Source of the DNA: UBA1847 sp942492205
GTDB lineage: Bacteria > Pseudomonadota > Gammaproteobacteria > Steroidobacterales > Woeseiaceae
NCBI GenBank assembly: GCA_942492205.1
Contig: CALODT010000001.1
Location: 1,612,001 to 1,676,000 of the forward strand
DNA length: 64,000 nucleotides
Direction of reading: 5' to 3'
In this document: positions 51,906 to 60,951 of the stretch, piece after piece
Layout: the number at the start of each line of letters is the position of its first letter
How positions within the stretch are numbered: the first letter of the stretch is position 1
Made by a program: the position numbers and the translations under genes
The notes under the pieces: model-generated
Databases searched by the model: none
What the model saw: only the letters and a program-made list of their open reading frames with translations
Told to the model about the DNA's origin: nothing

Positions 51906-52501
51906 GCGACACCATCCAGGAAATTTCGCAGCAATGTCGCGCCGGCTTTCGAGGAGCGTTCGGGGTGAAACTGCGAGGCGACGAAATTGTCGCGGCCGAT
52001 AACCGCCGAGAACGGTTCGGCATGTTCTGCCGTAGCCAGCGTGTGCTCCGAAATCGGTAACGCATAACTGTGCAGGTAATAAAAATAGGTGTGATCGGTA
52101 ATGTCATTCAGCAGCGGGTGCTGCGCTGTTTGCGTCGTCGCGCACCAACCCATATTCGGTACCGGGCAGTCTGGCGTGGCAGGCAGCAGCCTTGCGGTGC
52201 CGGGCAGGATGCCCAGGCACTCAACGTCTTCTTCCTCGGAGCCGTCGAGCAACAGTTGCATGCCTAGACAGATGCCCAGTACCGGCTGTTTCAGCCCGCG
52301 GATAACGTCCACCAGGCCTGCGACACGCAGGCGATCCATAGCGTCTCTGGCGGCGCCAACGCCGGGCAGGAGTACATGGTCGGCTGCCTGAATGTACGCG
52401 GCATCCGTGGTGAGCCTGGCATCGCGGTTGAGTCGTTCGAAGGCGAATAGCAACGATGCAATATTGGCCCCGCCGCTATCGATAATGGCGATCTTCCCCA
52501 T
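51902..52501 (-). CDS. hisH: Imidazole glycerol phosphate synthase glutaminase subunit
   Basis: A 199-residue class I glutamine amidotransferase giving ammonia to HisF. The nucleophile Cys is in GICLGMQLLL, and the His and Glu in SQFHPERSSKAG. It starts four bases after hisB and overlaps hisA. Confidence 0.96.
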   Translation of the reverse strand: MGKIAIIDSGGANIASLLFAFERLNRDARLTTDAAYIQAADHVLLPGVGAARDAMDRLRVAGLVDVIRGLKQPVLGICLGMQLLLDGSEEEDVECLGILPGTARLLPATPDCPVPNMGWCATTQTAQHPLLNDITDHTYFYYLHSYALPISEHTLATAEHAEPFSAVIGRDNFVASQFHPERSSKAGATLLRNFLDGVA

Positions 52502-52505
52502 GCGA

Positions 52506-53582
52506 CTAGCTCAACGTGCCTTTGGTGGACGGCAGTTCGGTGCCGTCGCGCTTGATGGCCTGGCGCAGCGCGCGGCCGACAGATTTGAAGCAGGCTTCGA
52601 TCATGTGATGGGTATTCTCGCCGCGAACTTCGATCCGCAGGGCAGCGCCTAGCGCGTCAGCAAGCGAACGAAAGAAATGCTCCACCATTTCGGTAGACAG
52701 TTCGCCAACCCTGTCTCTTGGAAAGTCACCGTCAAATCCGAAGGCGGCCCGGCCCGACAGATCCAGTGCCACCCTGGCTTCGCTCTCATCCATTGGCAGC
52801 AGGAATCCGTAACGGCCGATACCGAACTTGTTGCCCAGGGCCTGTCTTAGCGCCGTTCCGATGCAGATCGCCGTGTCTTCGACGGTATGGTGCTCGTCGA
52901 TTTCCAGGTCTCCGTCGCATCGCAGTTCGAGACCGAAACCGCCGTGCTTGGCCAGTTGCTCGAGCATGTGATCGTAGAAGCCGATACCGGTGCTCACCTT
53001 GATGTCGCCACCCGCATCGAGATTAACGCTTGCGCGGATTTTCGTTTCGTTCGTGTTTCGTTCAACCGCAGCGACTCGGTCGGAGTAGCACAACAGTCTC
53101 ACGACGCCGTGCCAGTCGAGGGCGTCTCTGTCGTCCGTATTGACGAGCAGGCCACGGACGCCGATCCGTTCCGCGAGCTCCATGTCAGTTGCACGGTCGC
53201 CGATCACGGCCGACCCCGCCAGATCGATGTCTGTAGCAGCCAGGTACTTCGTCAGCAGTCCCGTGCGCGGTTTGCGGCACTCACAGTTGTCATTCGGCAA
53301 ATGCGGGCAGATGAAAATCTCATCGAAGTGTACGCCCTGGCTGCTGAACAGCTGCAGAGTATGGGCGTGGCACATGTCAAAGTCGGCCTGTGGGAACGTA
53401 TCGCTGCCCAATCCGTCCTGGTTGCTCACCATGACCAGACGATAGCCGTGCCGACCCAGTTCCAGAAGCGCCGGGATCACACCTTTGACGAGCTGGATCT
53501 TCTGCAGCGCGTCAACCTGAAAATCATGCGGCTCTTCGATAAGGGTGCCGTCACGGTCAATGAACAGTACTTTGTTTGCCAT
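52506..53582 (-). CDS. hisB: Bifunctional histidinol-phosphatase / imidazoleglycerol-phosphate dehydratase
   Basis: A 358-residue fusion. The N-terminal HAD phosphatase (FIDRDGTLIEE; zinc ligands in CPHLPNDNCECRKP) covers residues 1-165, and the dehydratase (DHMLEQLAKHGG, DEHHTVEDTAI, GENTHHMIEACFK) the rest. The fused form is the enterobacterial/xanthomonad type. The ATG at 53582 gives MANKVLFIDRDG; a longer frame inside hisC is not used. Confidence 0.96.
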   Translation of the reverse strand: MANKVLFIDRDGTLIEEPHDFQVDALQKIQLVKGVIPALLELGRHGYRLVMVSNQDGLGSDTFPQADFDMCHAHTLQLFSSQGVHFDEIFICPHLPNDNCECRKPRTGLLTKYLAATDIDLAGSAVIGDRATDMELAERIGVRGLLVNTDDRDALDWHGVVRLLCYSDRVAAVERNTNETKIRASVNLDAGGDIKVSTGIGFYDHMLEQLAKHGGFGLELRCDGDLEIDEHHTVEDTAICIGTALRQALGNKFGIGRYGFLLPMDESEARVALDLSGRAAFGFDGDFPRDRVGELSTEMVEHFFRSLADALGAALRIEVRGENTHHMIEACFKSVGRALRQAIKRDGTELPSTKGTLS

Positions 53583-53583
53583 C

Positions 53584-54645
53584 TCAGGACCCTTCGAGCG
53601 TCGTGAGCGCGTCGAGCAACGCGGCGTTTTCAGCGGCGCTACCGACCGATATGCGGATGCATTGCGCCAGGCTGCCGCCGAAGTAGCGCAGCAGTATGTG
53701 ATGTTCCTCGCAGCGCCGCAGGACTTCAGTGGGATCATCGACCTCTACGAGAAAGAAGTTCGCGTCACTCGGCCAGATCCGGCGCACGAATTCGAAACGG
53801 CCTATGGCCTGCATCATTCTCTGGCGTTCCGCGACAATCTCAGCCACGGCGCGCTCCGCGAAAGCCAGCTGGTCTGCCTGCAATGCGTCCTCAACGCATT
53901 CAACCACGGGTGTGGCAAGCGCGTAGGGCGACTGCACGGCGCCCAGCATGCGAATCACGTCGCTCGGACCCGCTACGGCGCCGCAGCGGGCACCCGCGAA
54001 ACCCAGGGCCTTCGACAACGTGCGTAACACGAGCAGATTGGGGAATCGTTTGAGCAGTTCGATGGCGGAGGGCGCGGCGCCGAACTCGACATAGGCTTCG
54101 TCGAGGACGATCGCGGACGCGTTACCGCGCTCGCTTAGCAGCTTCTCCAGCTGCGCTACGGGCAAGGTCGTACCGGTAGGGTTGTTCGGCGAGCAAATGA
54201 AAATCAGCCGGGTGCTGTCCTCGCAGGCGTCAATCACGGCATCGACATCGATAGCGAAATCATCCTCGGCATGGGTAGCAACCTCGATGATATTCGCGCC
54301 CTGAACCTCGGCGTAATGACGATACATTGAGAAAGACGGTGACGTTATCAGGACGCTGTCCTGGCCAGCCCTGCAGAAGGTGCGCACGAGCAAGTCGATA
54401 GCTTCACTGGAGCCCCGCGTCACGAGCAACTGCTCTGGGGCGCAGCCGAAGCGCTCTGCAAGCGCAAGCTGCAAGCTCTGTGGGCGGACTTCGGGGTAGC
54501 GGTTCAGCGGTCGTCGAAATCGATTGCCCGGGCTGACGAACGGGCTTTCGTTCGCATTCAAACGAATGCTGTCCGCGACCTGTTCCGCGGCTTCGTAAGC
54601 GTGCAGGGCGCGAATTTCGGGTCTTGCAAGATTGGCGATACTCAT
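53584..54645 (-). CDS. hisC: Histidinol-phosphate aminotransferase
   Basis: A 353-residue class I/II PLP aminotransferase. Substrate and cofactor motifs are NANESPF, SPNNPTGT, LDEAYVEFG and the PLP lysine in TLSKALGFAGAR. It overlaps hisD by four bases. Confidence 0.95.
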   Translation of the reverse strand: MSIANLARPEIRALHAYEAAEQVADSIRLNANESPFVSPGNRFRRPLNRYPEVRPQSLQLALAERFGCAPEQLLVTRGSSEAIDLLVRTFCRAGQDSVLITSPSFSMYRHYAEVQGANIIEVATHAEDDFAIDVDAVIDACEDSTRLIFICSPNNPTGTTLPVAQLEKLLSERGNASAIVLDEAYVEFGAAPSAIELLKRFPNLLVLRTLSKALGFAGARCGAVAGPSDVIRMLGAVQSPYALATPVVECVEDALQADQLAFAERAVAEIVAERQRMMQAIGRFEFVRRIWPSDANFFLVEVDDPTEVLRRCEEHHILLRYFGGSLAQCIRISVGSAAENAALLDALTTLEGS

Positions 54646-55946
54646 GACGGCGAGCTCAATCGGCGGCTGACCGCGGCAGCATGTGCATCCAGGCCCTCCA
54701 GCCCAGCGAGGCTAATGACCGCATCGCCGAGATTCTCGAGACCCTGCTTGCTGAGTTCCTGCACCGTCATGTGCCGCATGAACTGATCCAGCCCCAGGCC
54801 GCTGTAGGTCTGCGCGAAACCGTACGTGGGCAATACGTGATTGGTGCCGCTGCAGTAGTCACCCACCGACTCGGGCGTCCACCGACCGAGGAAAACCGAG
54901 CCGGCGTTACGCAGGTCCGGCAACAGCTGGCGGGGGTTGTCGACCTGCACGATCAGGTGTTCGGGCGCGTAGCGATTGCTGACCCGCACCGCTGTGTCGA
55001 GATCCGGGACGACGATGATGCGTGAGCTCTGCAGCGCCTCGGAGGCGATTGCTGCTCGCGTGAGCGTTGCCAGCTGCTCGTCCAGTTCCCTGGTGACCGC
55101 CTGGGCCAGCTCTTTACAGGGGGTGACCAGGACGACCTGGGAGTCGACACCGTGCTCGGCCTGGGACAGCAAGTCCGATGCCACGAGTTCCGCGGATGCG
55201 CCGGCGTCGGCAATCACCAGGACCTCTGACGGCCCGGCCGGCATGTCCATGGCTGCGCCGCCAGGATCGCCGCTAACCTGCGACTTTGCGCTCGTTACAT
55301 AGGCATTGCCCGGCCCGAATACCTTGCAGACCTTCGGCACGCTCTCGGTGCCGTAGGCCATGGCGGCAATGGCCTGCGCGCCGCCTATCTTGAATATGTC
55401 GGTGACACCGGAGCGGGTTGCCGCAACGAGGACGGCGGGGTCGGCGGTACCGTCCGGCCGCGGCGGCGTACAAAGGACTTTGGTGCGACAGCCGGCAATA
55501 CTCGCCGGAACCGCAAGCATGATCGCTGCGGACGGCAATGGCGCAGTCCCCGCCGGCACGTACAGGCCGACGGCATCAAGCGCATGGCTGAAACGCTCGC
55601 AAACGACTCCCGGCATGGTTTCGACGCGAATCGGCAAGGGCCGCTGGGCCTCGTGAAAGGCGCGAACATTGCTGATCGCGAGATCGATCGCATCTCTCTG
55701 TCGATCGCTCAGTTGGCGGTTGGCGGCCTCTACCTCGTCGGCCTGGACCTTCAGGTTCTTGAGTTCGGCACGGTCGAAGTCACGCGTGAGTTCGCGAACG
55801 GCGGCATCCCCACGATCTCGTACGGCCGCAATAATCGACGCGGTTGATGCGCGAATGGCAGCGTCCTGGGACACAGCAGGGCGCTGCAGCAGAGCGCTCT
55901 GCTGCTCCTCGGACAAACTGCTCCAGTCAGTGAGTTGCATGGTCAT
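54642..55946 (-). CDS. hisD: Histidinol dehydrogenase
   Basis: A 434-residue zinc enzyme catalysing the last two oxidation steps to histidine. Signatures are KVFGPGNAYV, DMPAGPSEVLV, QAEHGVDSQ and APEHL. It starts three bases after hisG and overlaps hisC, in a tightly packed operon. Confidence 0.96.
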   Translation of the reverse strand: MTMQLTDWSSLSEEQQSALLQRPAVSQDAAIRASTASIIAAVRDRGDAAVRELTRDFDRAELKNLKVQADEVEAANRQLSDRQRDAIDLAISNVRAFHEAQRPLPIRVETMPGVVCERFSHALDAVGLYVPAGTAPLPSAAIMLAVPASIAGCRTKVLCTPPRPDGTADPAVLVAATRSGVTDIFKIGGAQAIAAMAYGTESVPKVCKVFGPGNAYVTSAKSQVSGDPGGAAMDMPAGPSEVLVIADAGASAELVASDLLSQAEHGVDSQVVLVTPCKELAQAVTRELDEQLATLTRAAIASEALQSSRIIVVPDLDTAVRVSNRYAPEHLIVQVDNPRQLLPDLRNAGSVFLGRWTPESVGDYCSGTNHVLPTYGFAQTYSGLGLDQFMRHMTVQELSKQGLENLGDAVISLAGLEGLDAHAAAVSRRLSSPS

Positions 55947-55949
55947 CGC

Positions 55950-56852
55950 TCAGGCCAGCATTTTTTCGACGGGCAGGACCAGCAGAGAGCTCGCACCGGC
56001 CGCCTTCAGATTCTCAAGCGTCTCCCAGAAGACGTTTTCCCGACATACCGCGTGCACAGCGACCTTGTCGTCACTGCCGTCCAGCGGCATCACAGTGGGG
56101 GCCTCGGATCCCGGCAGCAGATCGCGAATTTCAGCAAGGGCGCTCCTGGGTGCATGCAGCATGATGTACTTGCTCTCGCGCACCTGGAGTACCCCGTCGA
56201 GGCGCTGCAGGATCTTGTCGACCAGCGCCTGCTTGGTCTCGCCCAGCGGGGCGAGCGTCTGTATGACCACGGCTTCGCTGTCCAGGAGTACGTCGACTTC
56301 AGCGAGGCCATTCGCCTTCAGTGTGGAGCCGGTCGAGACCAGGTCGCAGATGAAGTCGGCTCGGCCCAGCTTTGGCGCAATCTCGACCGCCCCGGAGAAG
56401 TAGACCGTCTCTGCATTGATCCCTTTTTCATCTAGAAAGCGCTTCAATAAACCTACATAACTTGTTGCAATTTTTGTATTTTGCAGGGATTCCGGTCCTT
56501 CGTAACCGGTACCTTCAGGGGCCGCCAATGACAGCCGGCAGTGGCCGAAGTCCAGTTCATAGATCTGCTTGAACAGGCCTTCGCGTCCTTCTGCCTTCAG
56601 GTTCTCACGCTTTTCCTCGACAATATTCAGGCCGACGATACCGAGGTCGCAGACGTCCTCGCTAACGAGCCCTGGAATGTCGTCATCGCGCACCAGCAGC
56701 AGGTCGATCGGCATGTTCTCGCCATAGCAGATGAGCTGGTCCTTGCTTTTCGTCAGCTTGAGGCCGCAGCGCTCCAGCAGGTCTATGGAGTGCTCGGTTA
56801 AACGGCCGGTCTTCTGCACCGCAATCTTGATGCGCTGCTCAGGGGTATCCAT
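55950..56852 (-). CDS. hisG: ATP phosphoribosyltransferase (long form)
   Basis: A 300-residue HisG of the long type, the first enzyme of histidine synthesis. The C-terminal domain that binds histidine (about residues 225-300) is present, so no HisZ is needed. The catalytic part shows IKIAVQKTGRL, DLGIVGLN and TKIATSYVGLLKRF. The ATG at 56852 follows GAGGA by eight bases. Codons for residues about 125-145 (56490-56421) are AT-rich and use rare triplets such as ATA-like, TTA and CTA, unlike the rest. Confidence 0.95.
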   Translation of the reverse strand: MDTPEQRIKIAVQKTGRLTEHSIDLLERCGLKLTKSKDQLICYGENMPIDLLLVRDDDIPGLVSEDVCDLGIVGLNIVEEKRENLKAEGREGLFKQIYELDFGHCRLSLAAPEGTGYEGPESLQNTKIATSYVGLLKRFLDEKGINAETVYFSGAVEIAPKLGRADFICDLVSTGSTLKANGLAEVDVLLDSEAVVIQTLAPLGETKQALVDKILQRLDGVLQVRESKYIMLHAPRSALAEIRDLLPGSEAPTVMPLDGSDDKVAVHAVCRENVFWETLENLKAAGASSLLVLPVEKMLA

Positions 56853-56862
56853 CGGGTATTCC

Positions 56863-57183
56863 TCAGTGGTGGGCGCCGGATTGGCGGGTTCTTTCAATAG
56901 CGGTGCGGTAACCACCGAAACCGTCGGACAGGAAGCGCGCTACGCGACCGATGGTTGTAACGCTGACCCCGGTAAGGTCGTGAATCTTGCGATACGGGAG
57001 TTCCTGCTCCAGGTACTCGACGACCTGCCAGCGATCCACCAGGGCCTGCAATTCGGCTGGCGTGCAGAGATCCTTGAAGAAATTGCGGCACTCCGCTGCA
57101 GATTGCAGGCTGATAATGGCCTCGAACAGCGCATTTTCGGCACGCAGCTGCTGACGCTCGGATTCGTTGCGATTGGGCTTCAT
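56863..57183 (-). CDS. TrpR/YerC-family regulator, probable histidine operon repressor (HisR-like)
   Basis: A 106-residue, all-helical DNA-binding protein of the TrpR/YerC/YecD family, with the helix-turn-helix LPYRKIHDLTGVSVTTIGRVARFL. In xanthomonads and relatives such a gene begins the his operon and is thought to repress it. Here it precedes hisG by ten bases, and a TrpR-like palindrome lies 11-29 bp before its ATG. Autoregulation is therefore likely. The ATG at 57183 is chosen; a second ATG two codons upstream is possible. Confidence 0.88.
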   Translation of the reverse strand: MKPNRNESERQQLRAENALFEAIISLQSAAECRNFFKDLCTPAELQALVDRWQVVEYLEQELPYRKIHDLTGVSVTTIGRVARFLSDGFGGYRTAIERTRQSGAHH

Positions 57184-57194
57184 GATCAACCAAT

Positions 57195-57212
57195 GTATTA
57201 ACGTGTTAGTAC
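57195..57212 (-). promoter_or_regulatory. Candidate HisR operator
   Basis: GTACTAACACGTTAATAC on the minus strand, an imperfect palindrome with half-sites GTACTAA / TTAATAC very like the E. coli trp operator half-site. A second, wider palindrome CCAATGTA / TACATTGG (57190-57197, 57218-57225) encloses it. It lies just upstream of the HisR-like start codon, over the expected promoter/ribosome site. Confidence 0.65.
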
Positions 57213-57373
57213 GCTATTACATTGGAGCAGGAATAGCAAGGCCTCCGTGGCTGGTTCTCGCGGTCGGCGCAGCGCGTGCGAAGAACTGCTGGAAAAACGG
57301 TTACTTGTGTGACTAATAAAACCGACAGCAATGCCTTGACCGGCAGGCGAATCTGCACATACACTCATTGACA

Positions 57374-57494
57374 CTCATCGAGACCGGTCGAGGGATAGGC
57401 CCGACGACGCCGGGGCAACCTTCAGAACTAACCATTCTGAAAAGGTGCCAACTCCTGCGATGCCACGCAACGTGCGTGTGTATCGGTAGATGAG
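57374..57494 (+). ncRNA. SAM-I riboswitch (S-box)
   Basis: The conserved core is visible in order: P1 CTCATC (57374-57379) pairing with GATGAG (57489-57494); GGTCGAGGGATAGGCCC and CCGGGGCAACC; P3 TTCAGAA/TTCTGAA; AAGGTGCCAACTCCTGC; P4 CACGCA/TGCGTG. It lies 110 bp before metB and should turn off metB-metX when S-adenosylmethionine is plentiful. Confidence 0.93.
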
Positions 57495-57603
57495 GGTTTC
57501 TGCAACGCGCCGGGGTACCGGATGAAGGGCAGAATATCCCTCCCTTGCGGGCTTCGCAGGGTTCCGATGAGACGGTATTGGAATCGACATGCGGAGACCG
57601 ACA
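57495..57603 (+). promoter_or_regulatory. Expression platform of the SAM riboswitch
   Basis: CGATGAG at 57565-57571 can pair with the P1 5' strand (CTCATCG, 57374-57380) as an alternative to the aptamer. A hairpin CCC(T)TGCG / CGCAGGG (57543-57561) lies between them. There is no T run, so control may be on translation or by Rho. GGAG precedes ATG 57604. Otherwise nothing seen in this stretch. Confidence 0.45.
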
Positions 57604-58800
57604 ATGACATCCCCAGCCAGCAAAGCCACCAGAGCCGTTCGTGCGTCTATCGAATCGGACACCCAGCACGGTGCCGTCGTGCCACCATTGCACCTGTCGT
57701 CAAACTTTGCGTTTGCCGGCTTCGGCGAGAAGCGCCAGTACGACTACACGCGATCCGGTAATCCTACGCGCGATGCGTTGGCGGAGGCACTGGCCGACCT
57801 GGAGGGCGGAGCCGGTGCGGTAGTGACATCGTCCGGCATGGCGGCACTGACACTGCTGACTCAGCTGCTGCGGCCGGGCGAAATCATCGTCGCTCCGCAT
57901 GATTGCTACGGCGGCACGTATCGGCTGTTCGAGCAGCAGTCGAAAAAGGGCCTGTTCGAAGTCAGGTTCGTCGATCAGACGGACATTGCCGCGCTGCGAG
58001 CGGCTTGTGCGGAGGGTCCGAGGATCATTCTTACGGAGACGCCGTCGAACCCGCTGCTGAGGATCGTCGATATCGCCGCGATTGCCGGGGTCGCGAAGGA
58101 ATGTGGCGCTTTGTTTGCTGTCGACAATACATTCCTGTCGCCGGCGCTGCAGAATCCGATCGAATTCGGCGCGGATCTCGTGATTCACTCAACGACCAAG
58201 TACATCAACGGGCATAGCGACGTGGTTGGCGGTTGCGTGGTTGCAGCGACGGAAGGGCTGGCGGAAGAGATAGCCTATTGGGCCAATTGCATTGGCATCA
58301 CAGGTGCTCCGTTTGACAGCTTCCTGACGCTGCGCGGGATCCGCACCCTGCATCCTCGCATCCGTCAGCACGAGGAGACTGCCAGTCTTGTCGCGCACCT
58401 GCTGGATGCGCACGAGCAGGTTGAGCAGGTTTACTACCCGGGGCTTGAGTCGCATGCCGGTCATGACATTGCGAAGCGGCAGCAACGGGGCTTCGGCGGC
58501 ATGGTTTCTTTCGAACTGAAAGGCGGCGCGCGGGCGGTCAAGTCGTTCGTCGAGCATCTCCGTTACTTTTCCCTGGCCGAGTCACTCGGCGGGGTGGAAA
58601 GTCTCGTCTGTCACCCGGCGTCAATGACCCACGCTCCGGTCTGCGAGGAAGCGCTGGCAGAGGCAGGTATACGGCCGAACCTGGTTCGGTTGTCGATTGG
58701 CCTCGAGGCATCTGAAGATCTCGTTGCCGATTTGCTGGGCGCTCTCGAGGTAGCCGGCGCGACGCCGTCGCTGCAGTCGGTCAAGGCCGCGACAGCCTGA
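57604..58800 (+). CDS. metB: Cystathionine gamma-synthase / O-acyl-homoserine sulfhydrylase family
   Basis: A 398-residue PLP enzyme of the Cys/Met metabolism family. Motifs are TRSGNPTRDALAEALADLEGG and the PLP lysine (Lys199) in HSTTKYINGHSD. It joins activated homoserine to cysteine (or sulfide). GGAG is eight bases before ATG 57604; another ATG 15 bases upstream lacks a ribosome site. It is controlled by the SAM riboswitch and followed after five bases by metX. Confidence 0.92.
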   Translation: MTSPASKATRAVRASIESDTQHGAVVPPLHLSSNFAFAGFGEKRQYDYTRSGNPTRDALAEALADLEGGAGAVVTSSGMAALTLLTQLLRPGEIIVAPHDCYGGTYRLFEQQSKKGLFEVRFVDQTDIAALRAACAEGPRIILTETPSNPLLRIVDIAAIAGVAKECGALFAVDNTFLSPALQNPIEFGADLVIHSTTKYINGHSDVVGGCVVAATEGLAEEIAYWANCIGITGAPFDSFLTLRGIRTLHPRIRQHEETASLVAHLLDAHEQVEQVYYPGLESHAGHDIAKRQQRGFGGMVSFELKGGARAVKSFVEHLRYFSLAESLGGVESLVCHPASMTHAPVCEEALAEAGIRPNLVRLSIGLEASEDLVADLLGALEVAGATPSLQSVKAATA

Positions 58801-58805
58801 ATCGA

Positions 58806-59909
58806 ATGAGCCTGCCGAGCCATCTCCAGCAGCATGTCTCCGCCGCCACGCAAATCATGCGGGTGCCTGGAGAATTTGCACTTGAGAATGGCGAGCGCCT
58901 GCAGAACGTCGAGATCGCTTATCGTACCTGGGGCGAGCCGGCCAATGCGGCGGACAACGCGATCCTGATTTGCCATGCGCTAACCGGCTCGGCGGACGTC
59001 GACGCATGGTGGCCCAGCATCATCGGCGCGGGCAAGGCGTTTGATCCGGCGCAGGACTTCATCGTCTGCGCGAACATACTGGGGAGCTGCTACGGCACCA
59101 CCGGGCCTGTCTCGTTGCGACCGGGCACGAACGAGCGCTACAGGGCGGACTTCCCGCAGGTCACCGTGCGAGACATGGTTGAGCTGCAACGCGTGCTGCT
59201 CGACGAACTTGGCGTGACACGCCTCGAACTGGTGACCGGGCCATCACTGGGCGGCATGCAGGCTCTGGAGTGGGCCGTGAGTTATCCGGAGCGTGTCGAC
59301 AGCCTGGTGCCAATCGGCGTTGGCGGTCGCCACTCCGCCTGGTGTATTGGCATAAGCGAGGCGCAGCGCGCGGCCATTGCAGCGGATCCAAACTGGAACA
59401 ACGGCTACTACGATGACGACGCGCCGCCGGCCAAAGGCCTGTCAGCCGCGCGCATGATGGCGGTTTGCACGTACCGCAGCTGGCAAAGTTTTGACCGGCG
59501 CTTCGGTCGCGAACGGCGCGACGACGGGCTGTACCAGGTGCAATCCTACCTGCGTCACCAGGGCGAGAAAATTAACAGTCGATTCGATGCGAATACCTAC
59601 GTGACGTTGACGCATGCAATGCACTCACATGACTTGTCGCGTGGCAGGGGAGACTATATCGACGTCCTGGCGGGAATCGCTCAGCCAGCGCTGGTGGTGT
59701 CTGTCAGTACCGATGCGCTCTATCCGCCCGAGGAGCAGCTGCAGTTGGCGGAGCATCTGCCCGCCGCGCAGTATGAAGTCCTGGAGTCGGTCCATGGCCA
59801 TGACGGCTTCCTGATTGAAACCGACGATCTGGGGGGCAAGATCCGGCGTTTTCGCAGCGCCAACAAGGCGCGTCAGAACTTGAGATCGGTTAGTTCAGCC
59901 GGCGAATAA
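58806..59909 (+). CDS. metX: Homoserine O-acyltransferase (MetX family)
   Basis: A 367-residue alpha/beta-hydrolase-fold enzyme activating homoserine. The nucleophile Ser147 is in GPSLGGMQALEW, and the His and acid near the end in VHGHDGFLIE. Many proteobacterial MetX proteins use succinyl-CoA rather than acetyl-CoA; the donor is not decided here. It is co-transcribed with metB. Its 3' end overlaps the convergent leuB by 20 bases. Confidence 0.92.
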   Translation: MSLPSHLQQHVSAATQIMRVPGEFALENGERLQNVEIAYRTWGEPANAADNAILICHALTGSADVDAWWPSIIGAGKAFDPAQDFIVCANILGSCYGTTGPVSLRPGTNERYRADFPQVTVRDMVELQRVLLDELGVTRLELVTGPSLGGMQALEWAVSYPERVDSLVPIGVGGRHSAWCIGISEAQRAAIAADPNWNNGYYDDDAPPAKGLSAARMMAVCTYRSWQSFDRRFGRERRDDGLYQVQSYLRHQGEKINSRFDANTYVTLTHAMHSHDLSRGRGDYIDVLAGIAQPALVVSVSTDALYPPEEQLQLAEHLPAAQYEVLESVHGHDGFLIETDDLGGKIRRFRSANKARQNLRSVSSAGE

Positions 59910-60951
59910 TCTCGTCGGTCATGTCGTCGGTGGAGATGGGCTGTTCGCCGCCGGCGACAATGTCCGCCGTCCTCGCGCCGCCCTTGACGGCTTCTGCAAT
60001 GGCCGCCTCGATTGCTGCGGCTTCATCTTCCAGGTCCAGGCTGTGTCGCAACAGGAGCGCGGCACTTGCGATTGCGGCACAGGGATTGGCGATACCCTGG
60101 CCGGCAATGTCGGGCGCCGAGCCATGAATCGGTTCGTAGAGACCGCGTTTCGAGTCGCCCAGTGACGCCGAGGGCAACATGCCCATGGAGCCAGCGAGCA
60201 TTGACGCCTCATCCGTCAGGATATCGCCAAACATGTTTTCTGTAACAATGACGTCGAATGAAGCGGGGCGACTGAGCAGATGCATTGCGGCGGCATCGAC
60301 GAGCAGTGTCTCGAGCTCGATGCCGGGGAATTCAGAGGCCATCACGCGGTCGGTGACTTCGCGCCACAGGCGGGACGTTTCCAGTACGTTCGCTTTGTCC
60401 ACAGAGCAGAGTTTGCTCCGCCGGCCTGCAGCAAGTCGCGCGGCAACACGCACAATGCGCTCTACTTCGTGGGCGTGATAAACGCACAGGTCGCTGGCGG
60501 ATGTCGCATCGCGAGTTTTGTCGCCGAAGTAAATGCCGCCGGTGAGTTCGCGGATCACAAGCAGGTCGACGCCTTGAAGGATCTCGGGCTTGAGCGGCGA
60601 CGCCGAGACCAGTTCCGGATAGATCGTGACCGGACGGAGGTTTGCATAGACGCCAAGTACGGCTCGCAATCTCAGCAACCCCTGCTCCGGCCGAACCACC
60701 GAAGTCGGGTCCGACCATTTGGGGCCACCAACCGCGCCAAGAAATACCGCATCGCTCGACTTACAGGCCGCTATCGTGTCGTCGGGCAGCGGGTTCCCGG
60801 TTGCATCGATTGCCGCACCACCCATCAGCTCTTCACGAAACTCGAATCGGTGTTGGTGTTTGTTGGCAACAGCCTGCAGCACGCGGCGCGCGGCGGATGT
60901 AACGTCGGGTCCGATGCCGTCGCCGGGCAGCAGTGTAATCAGGGCGTCCAC
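59890..60951 (-). CDS. leuB: 3-isopropylmalate dehydrogenase
   Basis: A 353-residue decarboxylating dehydrogenase for the third leucine step. Signatures are LLPGDGIGPDV, the LLRLRAVLGVYANLRP segment and the NAD-site EPIHGSAPDIAGQGIANP. It overlaps leuD by 13 bases and metX (opposite strand) by 20. Confidence 0.96.
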   Translation of the reverse strand: MDALITLLPGDGIGPDVTSAARRVLQAVANKHQHRFEFREELMGGAAIDATGNPLPDDTIAACKSSDAVFLGAVGGPKWSDPTSVVRPEQGLLRLRAVLGVYANLRPVTIYPELVSASPLKPEILQGVDLLVIRELTGGIYFGDKTRDATSASDLCVYHAHEVERIVRVAARLAAGRRSKLCSVDKANVLETSRLWREVTDRVMASEFPGIELETLLVDAAAMHLLSRPASFDVIVTENMFGDILTDEASMLAGSMGMLPSASLGDSKRGLYEPIHGSAPDIAGQGIANPCAAIASAALLLRHSLDLEDEAAAIEAAIAEAVKGGARTADIVAGGEQPISTDDMTDEIIRRLN

